29,762 nt of DNA from Olsenella_K sp036454645 (GTDB lineage Bacteria; Actinomycetota; Coriobacteriia; Coriobacteriales; Atopobiaceae), in assembly GCA_036454645.1 (NCBI GenBank), contig JAZHSQ010000025.1:1-29762 (forward strand). The letters run 5' to 3'. Shown piece by piece: positions 20,101 through 27,242 of the stretch. The notes under the pieces are model-generated. The model did no database searches, was not told where the DNA came from, and saw nothing but the letters and a program-made list of their open reading frames with translations. Every line of letters starts with the position of its first letter. The stretch's first letter is position 1. The translations under genes and the position numbers were made by a program.

Positions 20101-22197
20101 AAGATCCAGGACGGCAAGCTGACGTATCGCATTGCGCTCACAACCGACTCCTCGGACGACGGCAAGGACATCGTCGTCACCGACACGCTGCCCAACGGGA
20201 CGGCCTACGTCGACGGTTCGGTCACGGCGAGGTTCAACGAGTACTACGACGACGGAACGTTCGGCGGAGACAAGGCTCCAAAGGTAGCGAGCACGCCGGC
20301 AGACGGAGGTACCAAGCTCACCTTCACGATTCCTGCCTACAAGTTCAATGCGAACAGCCCGACCCTCTACCTGTACTACGACGTCTCGATCAAGGACGAC
20401 CCGTCCTGGAACAACGGCTCGACGAGCAAGACCTATGAGAACAAGGCCACGTGGGGAAAGAGCGAGTCAACGCAGAAGACCAAGGTCGACCGCACCTACG
20501 AGAAGGTCTCGAAGAGCGGCGAGCAGCTCTACGAGAACGGTGAGCCTACGGGCAACCTGCGCTACTACGTGGAGATAAATGCCGCCGCACAGGACATCGA
20601 CCCCAACTCGGACGTGCTCACGCTTACGGACAAGTTCGACTCCAAGAGCGTCGACAGCGACCTCGACCCGTCGTCGATCAAGCTCTGCGCCTACGACTTC
20701 TCGAAGGAGCATCACTATAACCCCAATCGCCCCATCGAGAACTTCAAGGCGACCTACGACGCGAAGACCCATACCATCTCGGTGGAGGTCCCGGACAAGC
20801 GTGCCTGCGTGCTGACCTACGAGTACACGCTGGACAACACGTATGGCGACGGAATGACCGTCACCAACAGTGCCTCCCTCAACGGCAAGTTCTCCAAGTC
20901 GGGCTCCATCAGCCTCAAGGAGGCGAGCGGCGGCGCCACCATCCACAAGGGTCGCCTCGTGCTGTACAAGGTGGACGCAGACGACATCAGTAAGACGCTG
21001 TCTGGCGTGGAGTTCAAGCTCTCCTACTGGAACGGCAGCGCATGGGTTGACAAGAGCACCGCGAACCAGCTCGTCACGGACTCCCAGGGCTCCATTTCCT
21101 ATGACTACGAGCTCAACGAGGATAGCCTGCTGCCGAACACCCTCTACCGACTGACCGAGACCAAGGGAAGGGATGGCTACGCGAGCGATGCGGAGCACTT
21201 CTTCATCGTGAAGGACGTGCCTGCCACCGGCTCTCCGATTTCCGACGACGCGGCCTTCTCGGCCGCCACGGCGAGCAACGCGACGAACAAGTCCGGCGGT
21301 ACGCTGACGGCAGCTGACGTTGACTTCTTCAAGGACAACAAGACGAGCACGATGTACGTCAAAAACGAGTACACGCGCCTCACGGCGAAGAAGAGCTGGG
21401 CAGACGAGAACGGCGTCACGAAGGACGCCCCCGCCGGCGCCTCCGCGAAGCTCGCACTCTACCGGTACAGGAAGAAGGTGGACGGCGACAACAGCGTGAA
21501 CGTCACGGTCACGGCGAAGGGCAACGAGAGCTGGAGCATCGAGACGAAGCTCACGGGCGATCGCGTGAACAACGGCACCGTCGCCATCAAGAAGGGCAGC
21601 GACTTCACCTTCAGCGTCGGCGGGCTCTGGGGCGGCCGCAGCTTTGACGTCTATGTGAACAGGCAGAAGTACGGCGACACCCTGTCTTTCACCTCGAACA
21701 GTCCCGTTCCCGTGACTGTCAGCAACGTTACGGCTGATACTACGATCGAGGTCAAGCAGAACCTGGGGAATAGCGTGACCCTCACGGAGGACACGAACAA
21801 CCCCTGGGTCGAGCCGCCCCAGATTCTGGACGACGCCACGGGCGAGCAGGTGGGGGAGGCCGTGGAGGTCTCCGCCTCGAGCGGGTGGGCGGCCAACTGG
21901 GACGACCTGCCCAAGCAGGTGCGCGGCAAGGACGTCTACTACGCCGTGAAGGAGCTGGGCTACACCGTCAATGGCAAGGCCCACGAGGCCGGCACCGGCT
22001 CCTACGACGTGTCGTACGTGAACGACGACGGCATCCAGACCGGTACCATCACGGTGACGAACTCCAAGAAGGAGAACCAGGGGTACGAGCTGCCCTCCAC
22101 CGGCGGCACGCCCAGCCCGCTGCCGTGGGTCGGGGCCGCGCTCGCGACGCTGGCCGTGGTCCTTCTCGCCCGGCGGATGCGCCCGCGGAGGGGATAG
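17170..22197 (+). CDS. Giant LPSTG-anchored adhesin / pilus tip protein with Cna-B domains
   Basis: Cell-wall-anchored protein of 1675 residues, the largest product here and the likely pilus tip or surface adhesin. A long signal peptide (cleavage near 46, YPAHA) precedes an N-terminal domain interrupted by two tandem-repeat linkers (Ala/Gly/Ser about 185-218; DGRDSAG about 287-307). Residues about 330-1250 consist of successive beta-rich, DUF11/isopeptide-type repeats (for example KTAKKSADDSKIYYTVTVST, KRGSYDAKTDHIAWTIEVNP, FNYTRPYRILKAVQTADHTY). A SpaA/prealbumin-like domain (about 1258-1345) ends with LYRLTETKGRDGY, and a Cna-B domain from 1405 holds an inserted segment. The C-terminus has LPSTGG (about 1641), a hydrophobic helix and RRMRPRRG. 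GGGGGA before the ATG. Ligand unknown. Confidence 0.92.
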   Translation: MNRLFEKAGRMLRDNHRRRNLLGVAAAAGAAIAVACAALLVYPAHALTGGDALRSAIDDDSAVFWRPAGAGDDAWARTDGGSALDATSELRLRLAFRLPAGTLADGATLQYRLPSSVRPDTSAGPVEGDVYASPTVADASRTDARAIGSYRLDGDVLTLTFNDDVATANAGGAAAGEKDASQDGAAASGSAAASGSAAASGSAAASGAAASGAAAGSAAGSVPASDLSGYVDLDLGFDELACDGDGLATIELNDAVTLRVAKASSQTTPAGSEGDGAVATSIEAAPGDGRDSAGDGRDSAGDGRDSAGVGPMSLMAAAPSASRVATSDGMDLAQYIKSVTVQKRNDDGSYGYPTTEFTDGDYVKTTINYQIPGGTLSEDNHTVTYRVKNGLKPTRELSGQIKLEGKVLGTYRISTDGSITLDFNHTAIEDGGTLSGSVVFQGIVSNDGGGESTEVNFGGGGGSITVKKKQESGGGEDTSHDIKVEKTAKKSADDSKIYYTVTVSTEKGTPGTVDISDRLDKWNSSNATPAYEKGTLTLKKVFSNGGGQTLGTSATWNDNGNDGPTFSLSGLPKLSAGEKYVLTYTVDTNKTSDGADATVANQASATSGGKNDGSYQRVSFEQDAKKRGSYDAKTDHIAWTIEVNPNGKDVSRWTVYDNLPAGTTLTQQYVVRSEDGSVTKKFGNVGDSTVNFNFSKLGTLTDAQKTQKYFIDIYTDAPSSDGQVENKSTTWTKTSMVDSTGTAYVKHRTTEVSKQHRGDAAADERGKGVRKETWSPTVTLPGGDLSSFTYEDVLDATDGNGLSLADGHYAIAAELDKVFRSSVKNVGVDATTGLFINVDGYSRYLYEGNGEAYYDDYWPAQDGSKHDVSFTVTYYDAEGNEVPATNTTTHVKSFTIKVYVAPGATVKAVDMRTGEYPTYLDSTKVGEGETITASNEGKVGDATSRPTFNYTRPYRILKAVQTADHTYASGDTTLDFDKIQDGKLTYRIALTTDSSDDGKDIVVTDTLPNGTAYVDGSVTARFNEYYDDGTFGGDKAPKVASTPADGGTKLTFTIPAYKFNANSPTLYLYYDVSIKDDPSWNNGSTSKTYENKATWGKSESTQKTKVDRTYEKVSKSGEQLYENGEPTGNLRYYVEINAAAQDIDPNSDVLTLTDKFDSKSVDSDLDPSSIKLCAYDFSKEHHYNPNRPIENFKATYDAKTHTISVEVPDKRACVLTYEYTLDNTYGDGMTVTNSASLNGKFSKSGSISLKEASGGATIHKGRLVLYKVDADDISKTLSGVEFKLSYWNGSAWVDKSTANQLVTDSQGSISYDYELNEDSLLPNTLYRLTETKGRDGYASDAEHFFIVKDVPATGSPISDDAAFSAATASNATNKSGGTLTAADVDFFKDNKTSTMYVKNEYTRLTAKKSWADENGVTKDAPAGASAKLALYRYRKKVDGDNSVNVTVTAKGNESWSIETKLTGDRVNNGTVAIKKGSDFTFSVGGLWGGRSFDVYVNRQKYGDTLSFTSNSPVPVTVSNVTADTTIEVKQNLGNSVTLTEDTNNPWVEPPQILDDATGEQVGEAVEVSASSGWAANWDDLPKQVRGKDVYYAVKELGYTVNGKAHEAGTGSYDVSYVNDDGIQTGTITVTNSKKENQGYELPSTGGTPSPLPWVGAALATLAVVLLARRMRPRRG
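17722..17822 (+). repeat. In-frame tandem repeat, 18- and 15-bp units, in the adhesin gene
   Basis: GCGGCGGCGTCCGGCAGC repeats perfectly three times from 17722, then continues as 15-base units. Units are multiples of three, so copy-number change keeps the frame. Confidence 0.85.
18029..18091 (+). repeat. Three perfect 21-bp tandem repeats in the adhesin gene
   Basis: Identical units at 18029-18049, 18050-18070 and 18071-18091 code for AGDGRDS-type heptads. Identity at every base points to recent expansion. Confidence 0.9.
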
Positions 22198-22349
22198 CAG
22201 GGGACGGCCGGGACAGGAGACAGCCGGGACAGGCCTTCCGCTCGGTCCTGAAGCGTGACAGGCCCGCGGCAGTCCCACGGTAGCCCCGCGGCTGATCTGG
22301 GCAGACCCATGGCAGACCCACGGCAGTCCCGTACAGACCCACCCAACGG
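22198..22349. repeat. Degenerate repeats after the adhesin gene
   Basis: Short units such as GGCAGACCCA, GGCAGTCCC and GGGACAGG recur. No gene is seen. Confidence 0.4.
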
Positions 22350-22376
22350 CCCCGCCTCCACGGGAGGCGGGGCTTT
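22350..22376 (+). terminator. Rho-independent terminator of the pilus operon
   Basis: CCCCGCCTCC (22350-22359) pairs with GGAGGCGGGG (22363-22372), loop ACG, followed by CTTTC. First strong terminator after the seven-gene operon. Confidence 0.85.
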
Positions 22377-22684
22377 CAGGTTCGGGGGAGCATTGGGGCG
22401 AGGGCGTGGCGTCGACCGAGTCCGCGATTGCCACGGGTGGGTGCGGGTGCCCTCCGGAAAACCGCGCGGCGGGCACGCGAGGCCGGGGCGTACGCTCCTG
22501 TCCGGCCTCGGGCCGCGTGCAGCCGGTCGCGGTCCGTCGGACATGCTGGAGATGAGCGTGATGATTCTCTTCCTGACCGTCGTCGTGCTGCGGGCGGTCC
22601 CGGAGGGTCGCGATAGGTCGCGGGCCGTCTGGGCGCCTGCGCGAGGTCGTGCGACCCGGCTTGCTGTGGCTCTCCGCGACGGTG
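22377..22684. other. Intergenic stretch without recognisable gene
   Basis: Frames here are open only because of high GC and show Arg/Pro/Gly-rich composition without motifs or ribosome binding sites. I see no supported feature. Confidence 0.5.
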
Positions 22685-22846
22685 GTTGCAGTATCCGGAG
22701 TTATGGACGGGTCGGGCTGCAGTCGAGGGGCCGTCCGTTGGGTGGGGGTTGCGTTTGCCCAGGATTCCAGAAGGGTACTGGCTCCTGCGGGCCGCTCGTC
22801 GTGCGTGAACTAGTTCGGACCCGTCCATAAGTCGCGGAATTGCACT
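22685..22846. repeat. Inverted-repeat element 1 (MITE/REP-like), 162 bp
   Basis: Ends at 22685-22715 and 22816-22846 are 31-base inverted copies (22 of 31 match), sharing TTATGGACGGGTC and a TGCA-containing outer part. Related ends bound the element at 27389-27604. The interior (100 bases) codes for nothing recognisable. Confidence 0.65.
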
Positions 22847-22886
22847 GGTGGCTTTCGGAAGTTGCGAGCGGGGCCGTAGACAGCAG

Positions 22887-22920
22887 AAGGGCGGGCCCGC
22901 GGGTGAGCGGGTCCGCCCTT
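22887..22920 (-). terminator. Hairpin downstream of the bile salt hydrolase gene
   Basis: AAGGGCGGGCCCGC (22887-22900) pairs with GCGGGTCCGCCCTT (22907-22920) with one G-T pair and a 6-base loop. No good T-run; placed 140 bases after the minus-strand stop. Confidence 0.55.
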
Positions 22921-22944
22921 GGCGTCTTTCGAGGTCGGGTTGGC

Positions 22945-23048
22945 CTTCTCGGCAGCGCGGCCCTCCCAGGTGCCGGTCCTTACCGGCCGCGCGGCTCCTG
23001 GCGCCGGTTCTTCTCGGCAGCGCGGCCCTTCTGGCGCCGGTCCTTCTC
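22945..23048. repeat. Direct repeats between terminator and bile salt hydrolase stop
   Basis: CTTCTCGGCAGCGCGGCCCT is present exactly at 22945-22964 and 23010-23029. CTGGCGCCGGTTCTTCTC (22998) recurs with one change at 23031. The last unit contains an exact GTCCTTCTC motif. Confidence 0.8.
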
Positions 23049-23058
23049 CGGTGCTGGG

Positions 23059-24015
23059 CTACTCCTTGACCTCGATGAGGTCGGAGCCCGTGGTGTCGTA
23101 GTCCGCGAGGGAGACCTTGCGGATGGCCGGGTCGTCGTAGGTGCTCCAGTAGTAGGTGTCGGTCTGCGACGAGAAGCCGCCCGTGTAGACCGTGCGCTCG
23201 AAGTCGCCGTTGGACATGCGCGCGGCGCCGTCGATCATCGCGACGCCGGTCAGGGTGTGGAACAGGCGCGAGACGTTGCCCTTCTCGTCCGGCTGGTCGG
23301 GGTAGTGCGCGTTGAGGTAGGCAACGCGGACGAAGCGCGAGGGGGAGTAGTAGTCGCCGGGCAGCCCGCGCATGCCCGCGCCGGAGCCGTACGGGGCGAG
23401 GGTGGCGCCGCGCCACTTGACGGTCTCGGGCACGTCGCTGGTGAGGTTGAGGTAGCTGCGCAGGTTCTCGGCGTGGTAGGCGAAGCCGGGCTGGTTGGCC
23501 AGGACGTCGGCGTCGTCGTGGAAGACTTGCATGCCCTCGGCCGTGTACTCGACGACGATGCTGCGCGTGGCGTCGCCGACGATCCAGTGGAGGAGGGAGG
23601 TGGGGAACTTGTCGTTCAGCGGCGCGTCGACGATGGCGGTGTTGGGCAGCGCGGCCTCGACCTCGTCCACGGTGTCGAAGTTGGCGACGACCCACAGCGG
23701 GAACTCCCAGGAGGAGACGTTGGTCTTGCCCTCGACGGCCTCGGCCTCGTAGCGCGCGTAGCCGGGGAAGTTGAGGCCGACCGCCGCGAGGCCCGCGGTG
23801 TTGGCGCAGTCGAAGTAGAGCGGCGTGCCCTCCTCGACGATGCCCATGCCGATGATGGGGTGGTGCACCTTGCCGGTCGCGCCGAAGGGGGAGGCCTTGA
23901 CCTCGTAGCCGGCGGGCGTGATCACGACGTGCTCCCCGTAGGAGAAGCTCCAGTCGAGGTTGCGCCCGAAGTAGAGGTGTCCCTGGGTGCCAGTGAAGCG
24001 GATGGCGGTGCACAT
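23059..24015 (-). CDS. bsh: Bile salt hydrolase / choloylglycine hydrolase family
   Basis: N-terminal nucleophile amidase of 318 residues that would release glycine or taurine from conjugated bile salts in the cytoplasm. After removal of Met1, Cys2 is the nucleophile (MCTAIRF). R18 and D21 in GRNLDWSFSYGE, N82 in GLNFPGYA, N174 in LANQPGFAYH and R227 in SPSRFVR match the known catalytic set at the expected numbers; GSGAGMRGLPGDYYSPSRF is the typical family block. AGGAGC lies before the ATG. Penicillin V acylases share the fold but the YHAENLR and GMRGLPGD context favours bile salt hydrolase. It stands alone on this strand and implies a gut habitat. Confidence 0.9.
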   Translation of the reverse strand: MCTAIRFTGTQGHLYFGRNLDWSFSYGEHVVITPAGYEVKASPFGATGKVHHPIIGMGIVEEGTPLYFDCANTAGLAAVGLNFPGYARYEAEAVEGKTNVSSWEFPLWVVANFDTVDEVEAALPNTAIVDAPLNDKFPTSLLHWIVGDATRSIVVEYTAEGMQVFHDDADVLANQPGFAYHAENLRSYLNLTSDVPETVKWRGATLAPYGSGAGMRGLPGDYYSPSRFVRVAYLNAHYPDQPDEKGNVSRLFHTLTGVAMIDGAARMSNGDFERTVYTGGFSSQTDTYYWSTYDDPAIRKVSLADYDTTGSDLIEVKE

Positions 24016-24397
24016 GGCATGCTCCTATCATCTTGGTTCGGCGCCGGTCCGCGCGTCGTGCGCGGCACGCCCTGCCACCAGTGTAGCCAGCTTGGGGTCT
24101 GCGGGACCCATCCCGGGAGCGAGCGTGGATGGTACACATTGCGAACGGACGGCCTGGGCAGGGCGGGCGCGGGTGTGCTACACGGCTGGCGCCGGGCTGG
24201 CGCGCGGCTGCGGGCGCTGGCGCCGGGCTGGCACGCGGCTGCGGCGCGGCTGGCGCCGGGCTGGCACGCGGCTGCGGGCGGGCACGCTCGGCGACGGTTC
24301 GCGTTCTGGACCGCGGGCGGCGCGGCGCCTGGTCTACCATGGCAGGAGAGGATGGGAGCCCTGCCCCTCCACGACGCGACCCCGAAAGGAAGAGATC
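24016..24397. other. Divergent intergenic region between bsh and rpiB
   Basis: No gene is supported here. It must hold both promoters; on the minus strand TACACT in GGCTACACTGG is a possible -10 for bsh, with no good -35. The middle is taken up by the tandem repeat listed separately. Confidence 0.5.
24184..24277. repeat. Three tandem copies of a ~30-bp unit
   Basis: Units at 24184-24213, 24215-24244 and 24248-24277 share TGGCGCCGGGCTGGC followed by CGCGGCTGCGG, with one or two changes. Confidence 0.8.
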
Positions 24398-24847
24398 ATG
24401 ATTGCACTCGGCTGTGACCATGGCGGCTTCGAGCTGATGCAGGAGGTGAAGCGCCACCTCGACGAGCGCGGGCTCGAGTACAAGGACTTCGGCACCTACG
24501 GCACCGACTCCGTCGACTACACGGACTTCGCGTCCCAGGCGTCGCTCGCCGTCCAGTCGGGCGAGTGCGACCGCGGCATCCTGATCTGCGGCACGGGTAT
24601 CGGCGTCTCCATCACCGCGAACAAGTTCAAGGGGATCCGCGCAGCCCTCTGCGGCGACTGCTTCTCCGCCGAGGCGACCCGCCTGCACAACGACGCCAAC
24701 GTCCTCGCCCTCGGCGCGCGCGTGGTCGGCCCGGGGCTCGCCCTCAAGATTGTGGACACCTTCCTCGACACGCCCTTCAGTGGCGCCGAGCGCCACGTGC
24801 GCCGCATCTCCAAGATTGCCGAGGTCGAGGCAAGGAACATGAAGTAG
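24398..24847 (+). CDS. rpiB: Ribose-5-phosphate isomerase B
   Basis: Pentose phosphate enzyme of 149 residues interconverting ribose 5-phosphate and ribulose 5-phosphate. MIALGCDHGGFELM with D7-H8, the catalytic-Cys loop LICGTGIGVSITANKF, and RLHNDANVLALGAR are the family signatures; length is standard. AAAGGAAGAG lies before the ATG. It is followed after 20 bases by a HAD phosphatase gene on the same strand, a likely co-transcribed pair. Confidence 0.96.
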   Translation: MIALGCDHGGFELMQEVKRHLDERGLEYKDFGTYGTDSVDYTDFASQASLAVQSGECDRGILICGTGIGVSITANKFKGIRAALCGDCFSAEATRLHNDANVLALGARVVGPGLALKIVDTFLDTPFSGAERHVRRISKIAEVEARNMK

Positions 24848-24867
24848 TCGCAGGCAGGCAGACAGGC

Positions 24868-25809
24868 ATGGACTGCGTCCTCTTCGACCTCGACGACACC
24901 CTCTACGACCAGGTACGCCCCTTCGAGCTGGGCTATCGCGAGACGTTCGGCGATAGGTTCGACTCGCCCGCGCCGGCCGGCGGACCCGTCCCGGCAGCGC
25001 CGTCTGGCGGCAGGCCCGGCTCGCCCGCGACGGGCGACGAGCCCGTCTCCGTCGCGGCACGCGGCCCGCTCGACGTGGTCGCCCTCTTCAACGCCAGCCG
25101 CCGCCACAGCGACGAGGCGTTCGAGGCGGCGACGCGCGGCGAGATCTCCATGGAGGAGATGTACGTGTGGCGCCTCAGGCGGACGTTCGCGGACTTCGAC
25201 ATCGACGTGACCGCGGACGAGTGCCTCCGGATGCAGTCGGCCTACGCCGCCGCGCAGCGCGACGCCATCTTCGTGCCATCGCGGATGGAGGAGGTGCTCG
25301 ACTGGTGCGCGGCGCGCGAGCCCCGCGGCACCGGCCGGCTCGCCGCCGGTCGTTCCTCTGCCAGTTCCATCGCCGCAGGTTCCGTCTCTGCCAGTCCCAT
25401 CGCCGCCGAACGTTCCGTCGCCGCAGGCAGTCCCTCCGTTGCGGGCCATCCCCTCGGCATCATCACGAACGGTCCCGTCGCGCACCAGATGGAGAAGGTC
25501 GAGACCCTCGGGCTCTCCCGCTGGTTCGCGCCGGAGTCCATAGTCGTGTCGGGCGCCGTGGGGGTGGCCAAGCCCGACCCGCGGATCTTCCGCATCGCGT
25601 GCGAGCGCCTGGGGACGAGGCCCGAGGACTGCGTCTACGTGGGGGACTCGTTCGCCTCGGACGTGGTGGGCGCCACGTCGGCGGGCATGCCCGTGGTGTG
25701 GTTCAACCACCGGCACCGCGAGGCGCCCGCGGGTCCGGGCGTCCCGAGCCCGGACTGGGTGGTCGAGGACGAGGAGGGGCTTCTCGCCCTGCTCCGGGAG
25801 ATCGCGTAG
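24868..25809 (+). CDS. HAD-superfamily hydrolase (IA, YjjG/pyrophosphatase-like) with repeat insertions
   Basis: Phosphatase of 313 residues. Motif I is FDLDDTLYD, motif II IITNGPV, motif III Lys in VAKPDPRIF, motif IV VYVGDSFASDVVGA, so all catalytic parts are present. Usual members have about 230 residues; the excess lies in two low-complexity insertions, Ala/Pro/Gly-rich at about 32-62 in the cap entry and an Ala/Ser-rich repeat at about 152-192 just before motif II. Both are encoded by repeated DNA and should form loops. Substrate is unknown; position after rpiB suggests a sugar phosphate or nucleotide. Confidence 0.88.
   Translation: MDCVLFDLDDTLYDQVRPFELGYRETFGDRFDSPAPAGGPVPAAPSGGRPGSPATGDEPVSVAARGPLDVVALFNASRRHSDEAFEAATRGEISMEEMYVWRLRRTFADFDIDVTADECLRMQSAYAAAQRDAIFVPSRMEEVLDWCAAREPRGTGRLAAGRSSASSIAAGSVSASPIAAERSVAAGSPSVAGHPLGIITNGPVAHQMEKVETLGLSRWFAPESIVVSGAVGVAKPDPRIFRIACERLGTRPEDCVYVGDSFASDVVGATSAGMPVVWFNHRHREAPAGPGVPSPDWVVEDEEGLLALLREIA
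25335..25440 (+). repeat. In-frame repeat inside the HAD gene
   Basis: Units like TCTGCCAGTTCCATCGCCGC and CGTTCCGTCGCCGCAGG recur in frame before motif II, coding for Ser/Ala-rich sequence. Confidence 0.6.
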
Positions 25810-25850
25810 CGCCAAGTGGCCCGCGGCGGCGGCCGGCGCGGCGCTTGCAG

Positions 25851-25970
25851 CTGGTTGGCGCCCCGCTGGCTGCCCGCTGGCGACCGGCTGGCGACCGGTT
25901 GGCACCCCGCTGGCGGCCGGCTGGTGTCTCGCTGGCGCCAAGCTGGCGGGACGCTGGCGTACCGCCAGCG
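25851..25970. repeat. GCTGGCG array ending in a hairpin
   Basis: About ten GCTGGCG-type units follow one another every 10-12 bases. The last, CGCTGGCG (25952-25959), pairs with CGCCAGCG (25963-25970), loop TAC, forming a possible terminator between the convergent HAD and yhbY genes. Confidence 0.7.
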
Positions 25971-25991
25971 GTCGCTTGCGACGGTCTCGCG

Positions 25992-26288
25992 CTAGACGAG
26001 CACGATCTTCTCGATGTCGTCGCGCTGGCTCGGACGGTAGAGCACGAACTTGTGGCCGATGACCTGCACGACCGCAGAGTGCGTGGGGCGCGAGAGGGCG
26101 ATGGCCGCCTCGCGCGTGTTGAGGCCCGAGGTGTTGAGGACCGTGCACTTGATGAGCTCGTGCGCCTCGAGCGCGGAGTCGGTCTGCGCGACGACGGCGT
26201 CGGTGCCGCCCTTGCCGATGGCGATGGTGGCGTTGAGACGGTTGGCGAGGCTGCGGAGCTGCCTGACCTGCTTTCCGGTGAGTTCCAT
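25992..26288 (-). CDS. yhbY: YhbY-family CRM-domain RNA-binding protein
   Basis: A 98-residue protein consisting of one CRM domain, associated in other bacteria with pre-50S ribosomal particles. MELTGKQVRQLRSLANRL, the GKGG turn (IAIGKGGTD), LEAHELIKCTVLN and the end GHKFVLYRPS follow the family closely. AGGAGA lies before the ATG. It is a single-gene unit on the minus strand, with a GC hairpin upstream at 26398. Confidence 0.95.
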   Translation of the reverse strand: MELTGKQVRQLRSLANRLNATIAIGKGGTDAVVAQTDSALEAHELIKCTVLNTSGLNTREAAIALSRPTHSAVVQVIGHKFVLYRPSQRDDIEKIVLV

Positions 26289-26397
26289 GGGCTTCTCCTG
26301 CCTCGTGGGGCGGCGTCGGCCGCGTTCTTCTGCTCATGGGAGGCTATCACGGATGCGCCGTCCGGCGCCTTTGCGCGCGGCTTCCCCTCCAAATGAG

Positions 26398-26426
26398 CAC
26401 GCCGGCCCCGGGGTGGGGCCGGCGTG
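26398..26426 (-). terminator. 12-bp GC hairpin downstream of the CMD-cupin gene
   Basis: CACGCCGGCCCC (26398-26409) pairs with GGGGCCGGCGTG (26415-26426). It lies between the cupin gene stop and the yhbY start, both on the minus strand, so it can end the cupin transcript. Confidence 0.65.
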
Positions 26427-26438
26427 GTTCGTGCCGGG

Positions 26439-26482
26439 CTGGTGCCGGCTACATGCCGGATTGGTGCCGGCTACATGCCGGG
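26439..26482. repeat. Two tandem 22-bp units
   Basis: TGGTGCCGGCTACATGCCGG occurs at 26440 and 26462, followed by a partial third copy. Confidence 0.75.
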
Positions 26483-26510
26483 CTGTTGCCGGCTTCGCGT
26501 CAGGTCGGTG

Positions 26511-27242
26511 CTAGCCGAGCTTGCCGTAGTCCTCGTCCGAGACGGGCTCGAGCCACTCGGCGGTCGCTCCCTCGGCGGGGACGGCCAGCGCGATGTGCTG
26601 GAACCACGAGTCGCGCGCGGCGCCGTGCCAGTGCTTCACCTCGGGCCGGATGCTGACGACGTCGCCGGGGCGAAGCTCCCGCGCGGGCTTGCCCCACTCC
26701 TGGTACCAGCCGCGACCCGCGACGCAGACGAGCACCTGGCCGCCCTTGTGGTGCACGTGCCAGTTGTTGCGGCAGCCTGGCTCGAAGGTGACGTTTGCGG
26801 CGCCGAGCTGCGGGTCGCCGAGCGGCGCGAGCCAGCTCCTGCCGACGAAGTACTGCGCGTAGGCGTCGTTGGGCTCGCCCATGGGGAAGATGTCCGAGAG
26901 GCCCTGCGGCGCGCCGCCGTCCTTCTCGCCCTCGCCCCAGACCTCCTTGACCATCCGGAACACCGCCCAGCCCTTGGGCCAGCCACAGTACATGGCGGCG
27001 TGGGTCACGACGGCGACGATCTCGTCGCGGGTGACGCCGTTGCGGCGGGCGTTCTCGAGGTGGTACATGAGCGAGGAGTCGGTCATGCCCGACGCCATGA
27101 GCGTCACGACCGTGACGATGCACTTGGTCTTGACGTCGATGGCGCCCTGGTCCCAGACCTCGCCGAACAGCACGTCGTCGTTGAGGTGCGCGAAGAGCGG
27201 GGCGATGTCGCCCAGCTGGTCCCTGCCCGCGGTCTGCTTCAT
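26511..27242 (-). CDS. Carboxymuconolactone decarboxylase-like/cupin fusion protein
   Basis: A 243-residue two-domain protein. Residues about 20-105 are a carboxymuconolactone decarboxylase (AhpD-like) helical domain (EVWDQGAIDVKTKCIVTVVT, ENARRNGVTRDEIVAVVTHA, then YCGWPKGWAVF). Residues about 150-225 are a cupin barrel with VTFEPGCRNNWHVHHKGGQV (metal ligands H-x-H) and RPEVKHWHG. Such fusions are common in anaerobes and usually linked to quinone, aldehyde or redox metabolism; the true reaction is unknown. The AhpD C-x-x-C is absent. The start at 27242 is chosen for AAAGGA nine bases upstream; a longer frame from 27395 reads through repeat-like sequence. Downstream of element 2. Confidence 0.9.
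   Translation of the reverse strand: MKQTAGRDQLGDIAPLFAHLNDDVLFGEVWDQGAIDVKTKCIVTVVTLMASGMTDSSLMYHLENARRNGVTRDEIVAVVTHAAMYCGWPKGWAVFRMVKEVWGEGEKDGGAPQGLSDIFPMGEPNDAYAQYFVGRSWLAPLGDPQLGAANVTFEPGCRNNWHVHHKGGQVLVCVAGRGWYQEWGKPARELRPGDVVSIRPEVKHWHGAARDSWFQHIALAVPAEGATAEWLEPVSDEDYGKLG

Noticed and set aside
17170..22197. Horizontal acquisition of the adhesin gene from its lower GC middle part
   Set aside because: The shift is modest and typical of Lys/Asn/Thr-rich surface proteins; flanking operon genes share the same style, so base composition alone is not evidence.
22255..22830. 191-codon plus-strand frame after the adhesin gene
   Set aside because: It spans the operon terminator and part of inverted-repeat element 1 and lacks coherent protein character.
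24184..24277. Possible CRISPR array in regularly spaced repeats
   Set aside because: The units are directly tandem with no unique spacers, and the same holds for the other repeat runs.
22376..25060. 894-codon open frame on the minus strand
   Set aside because: It is a shadow that crosses bsh, its terminator and rpiB; composition is Arg/Ala/Pro-rich with no motifs, as expected opposite high-GC genes.
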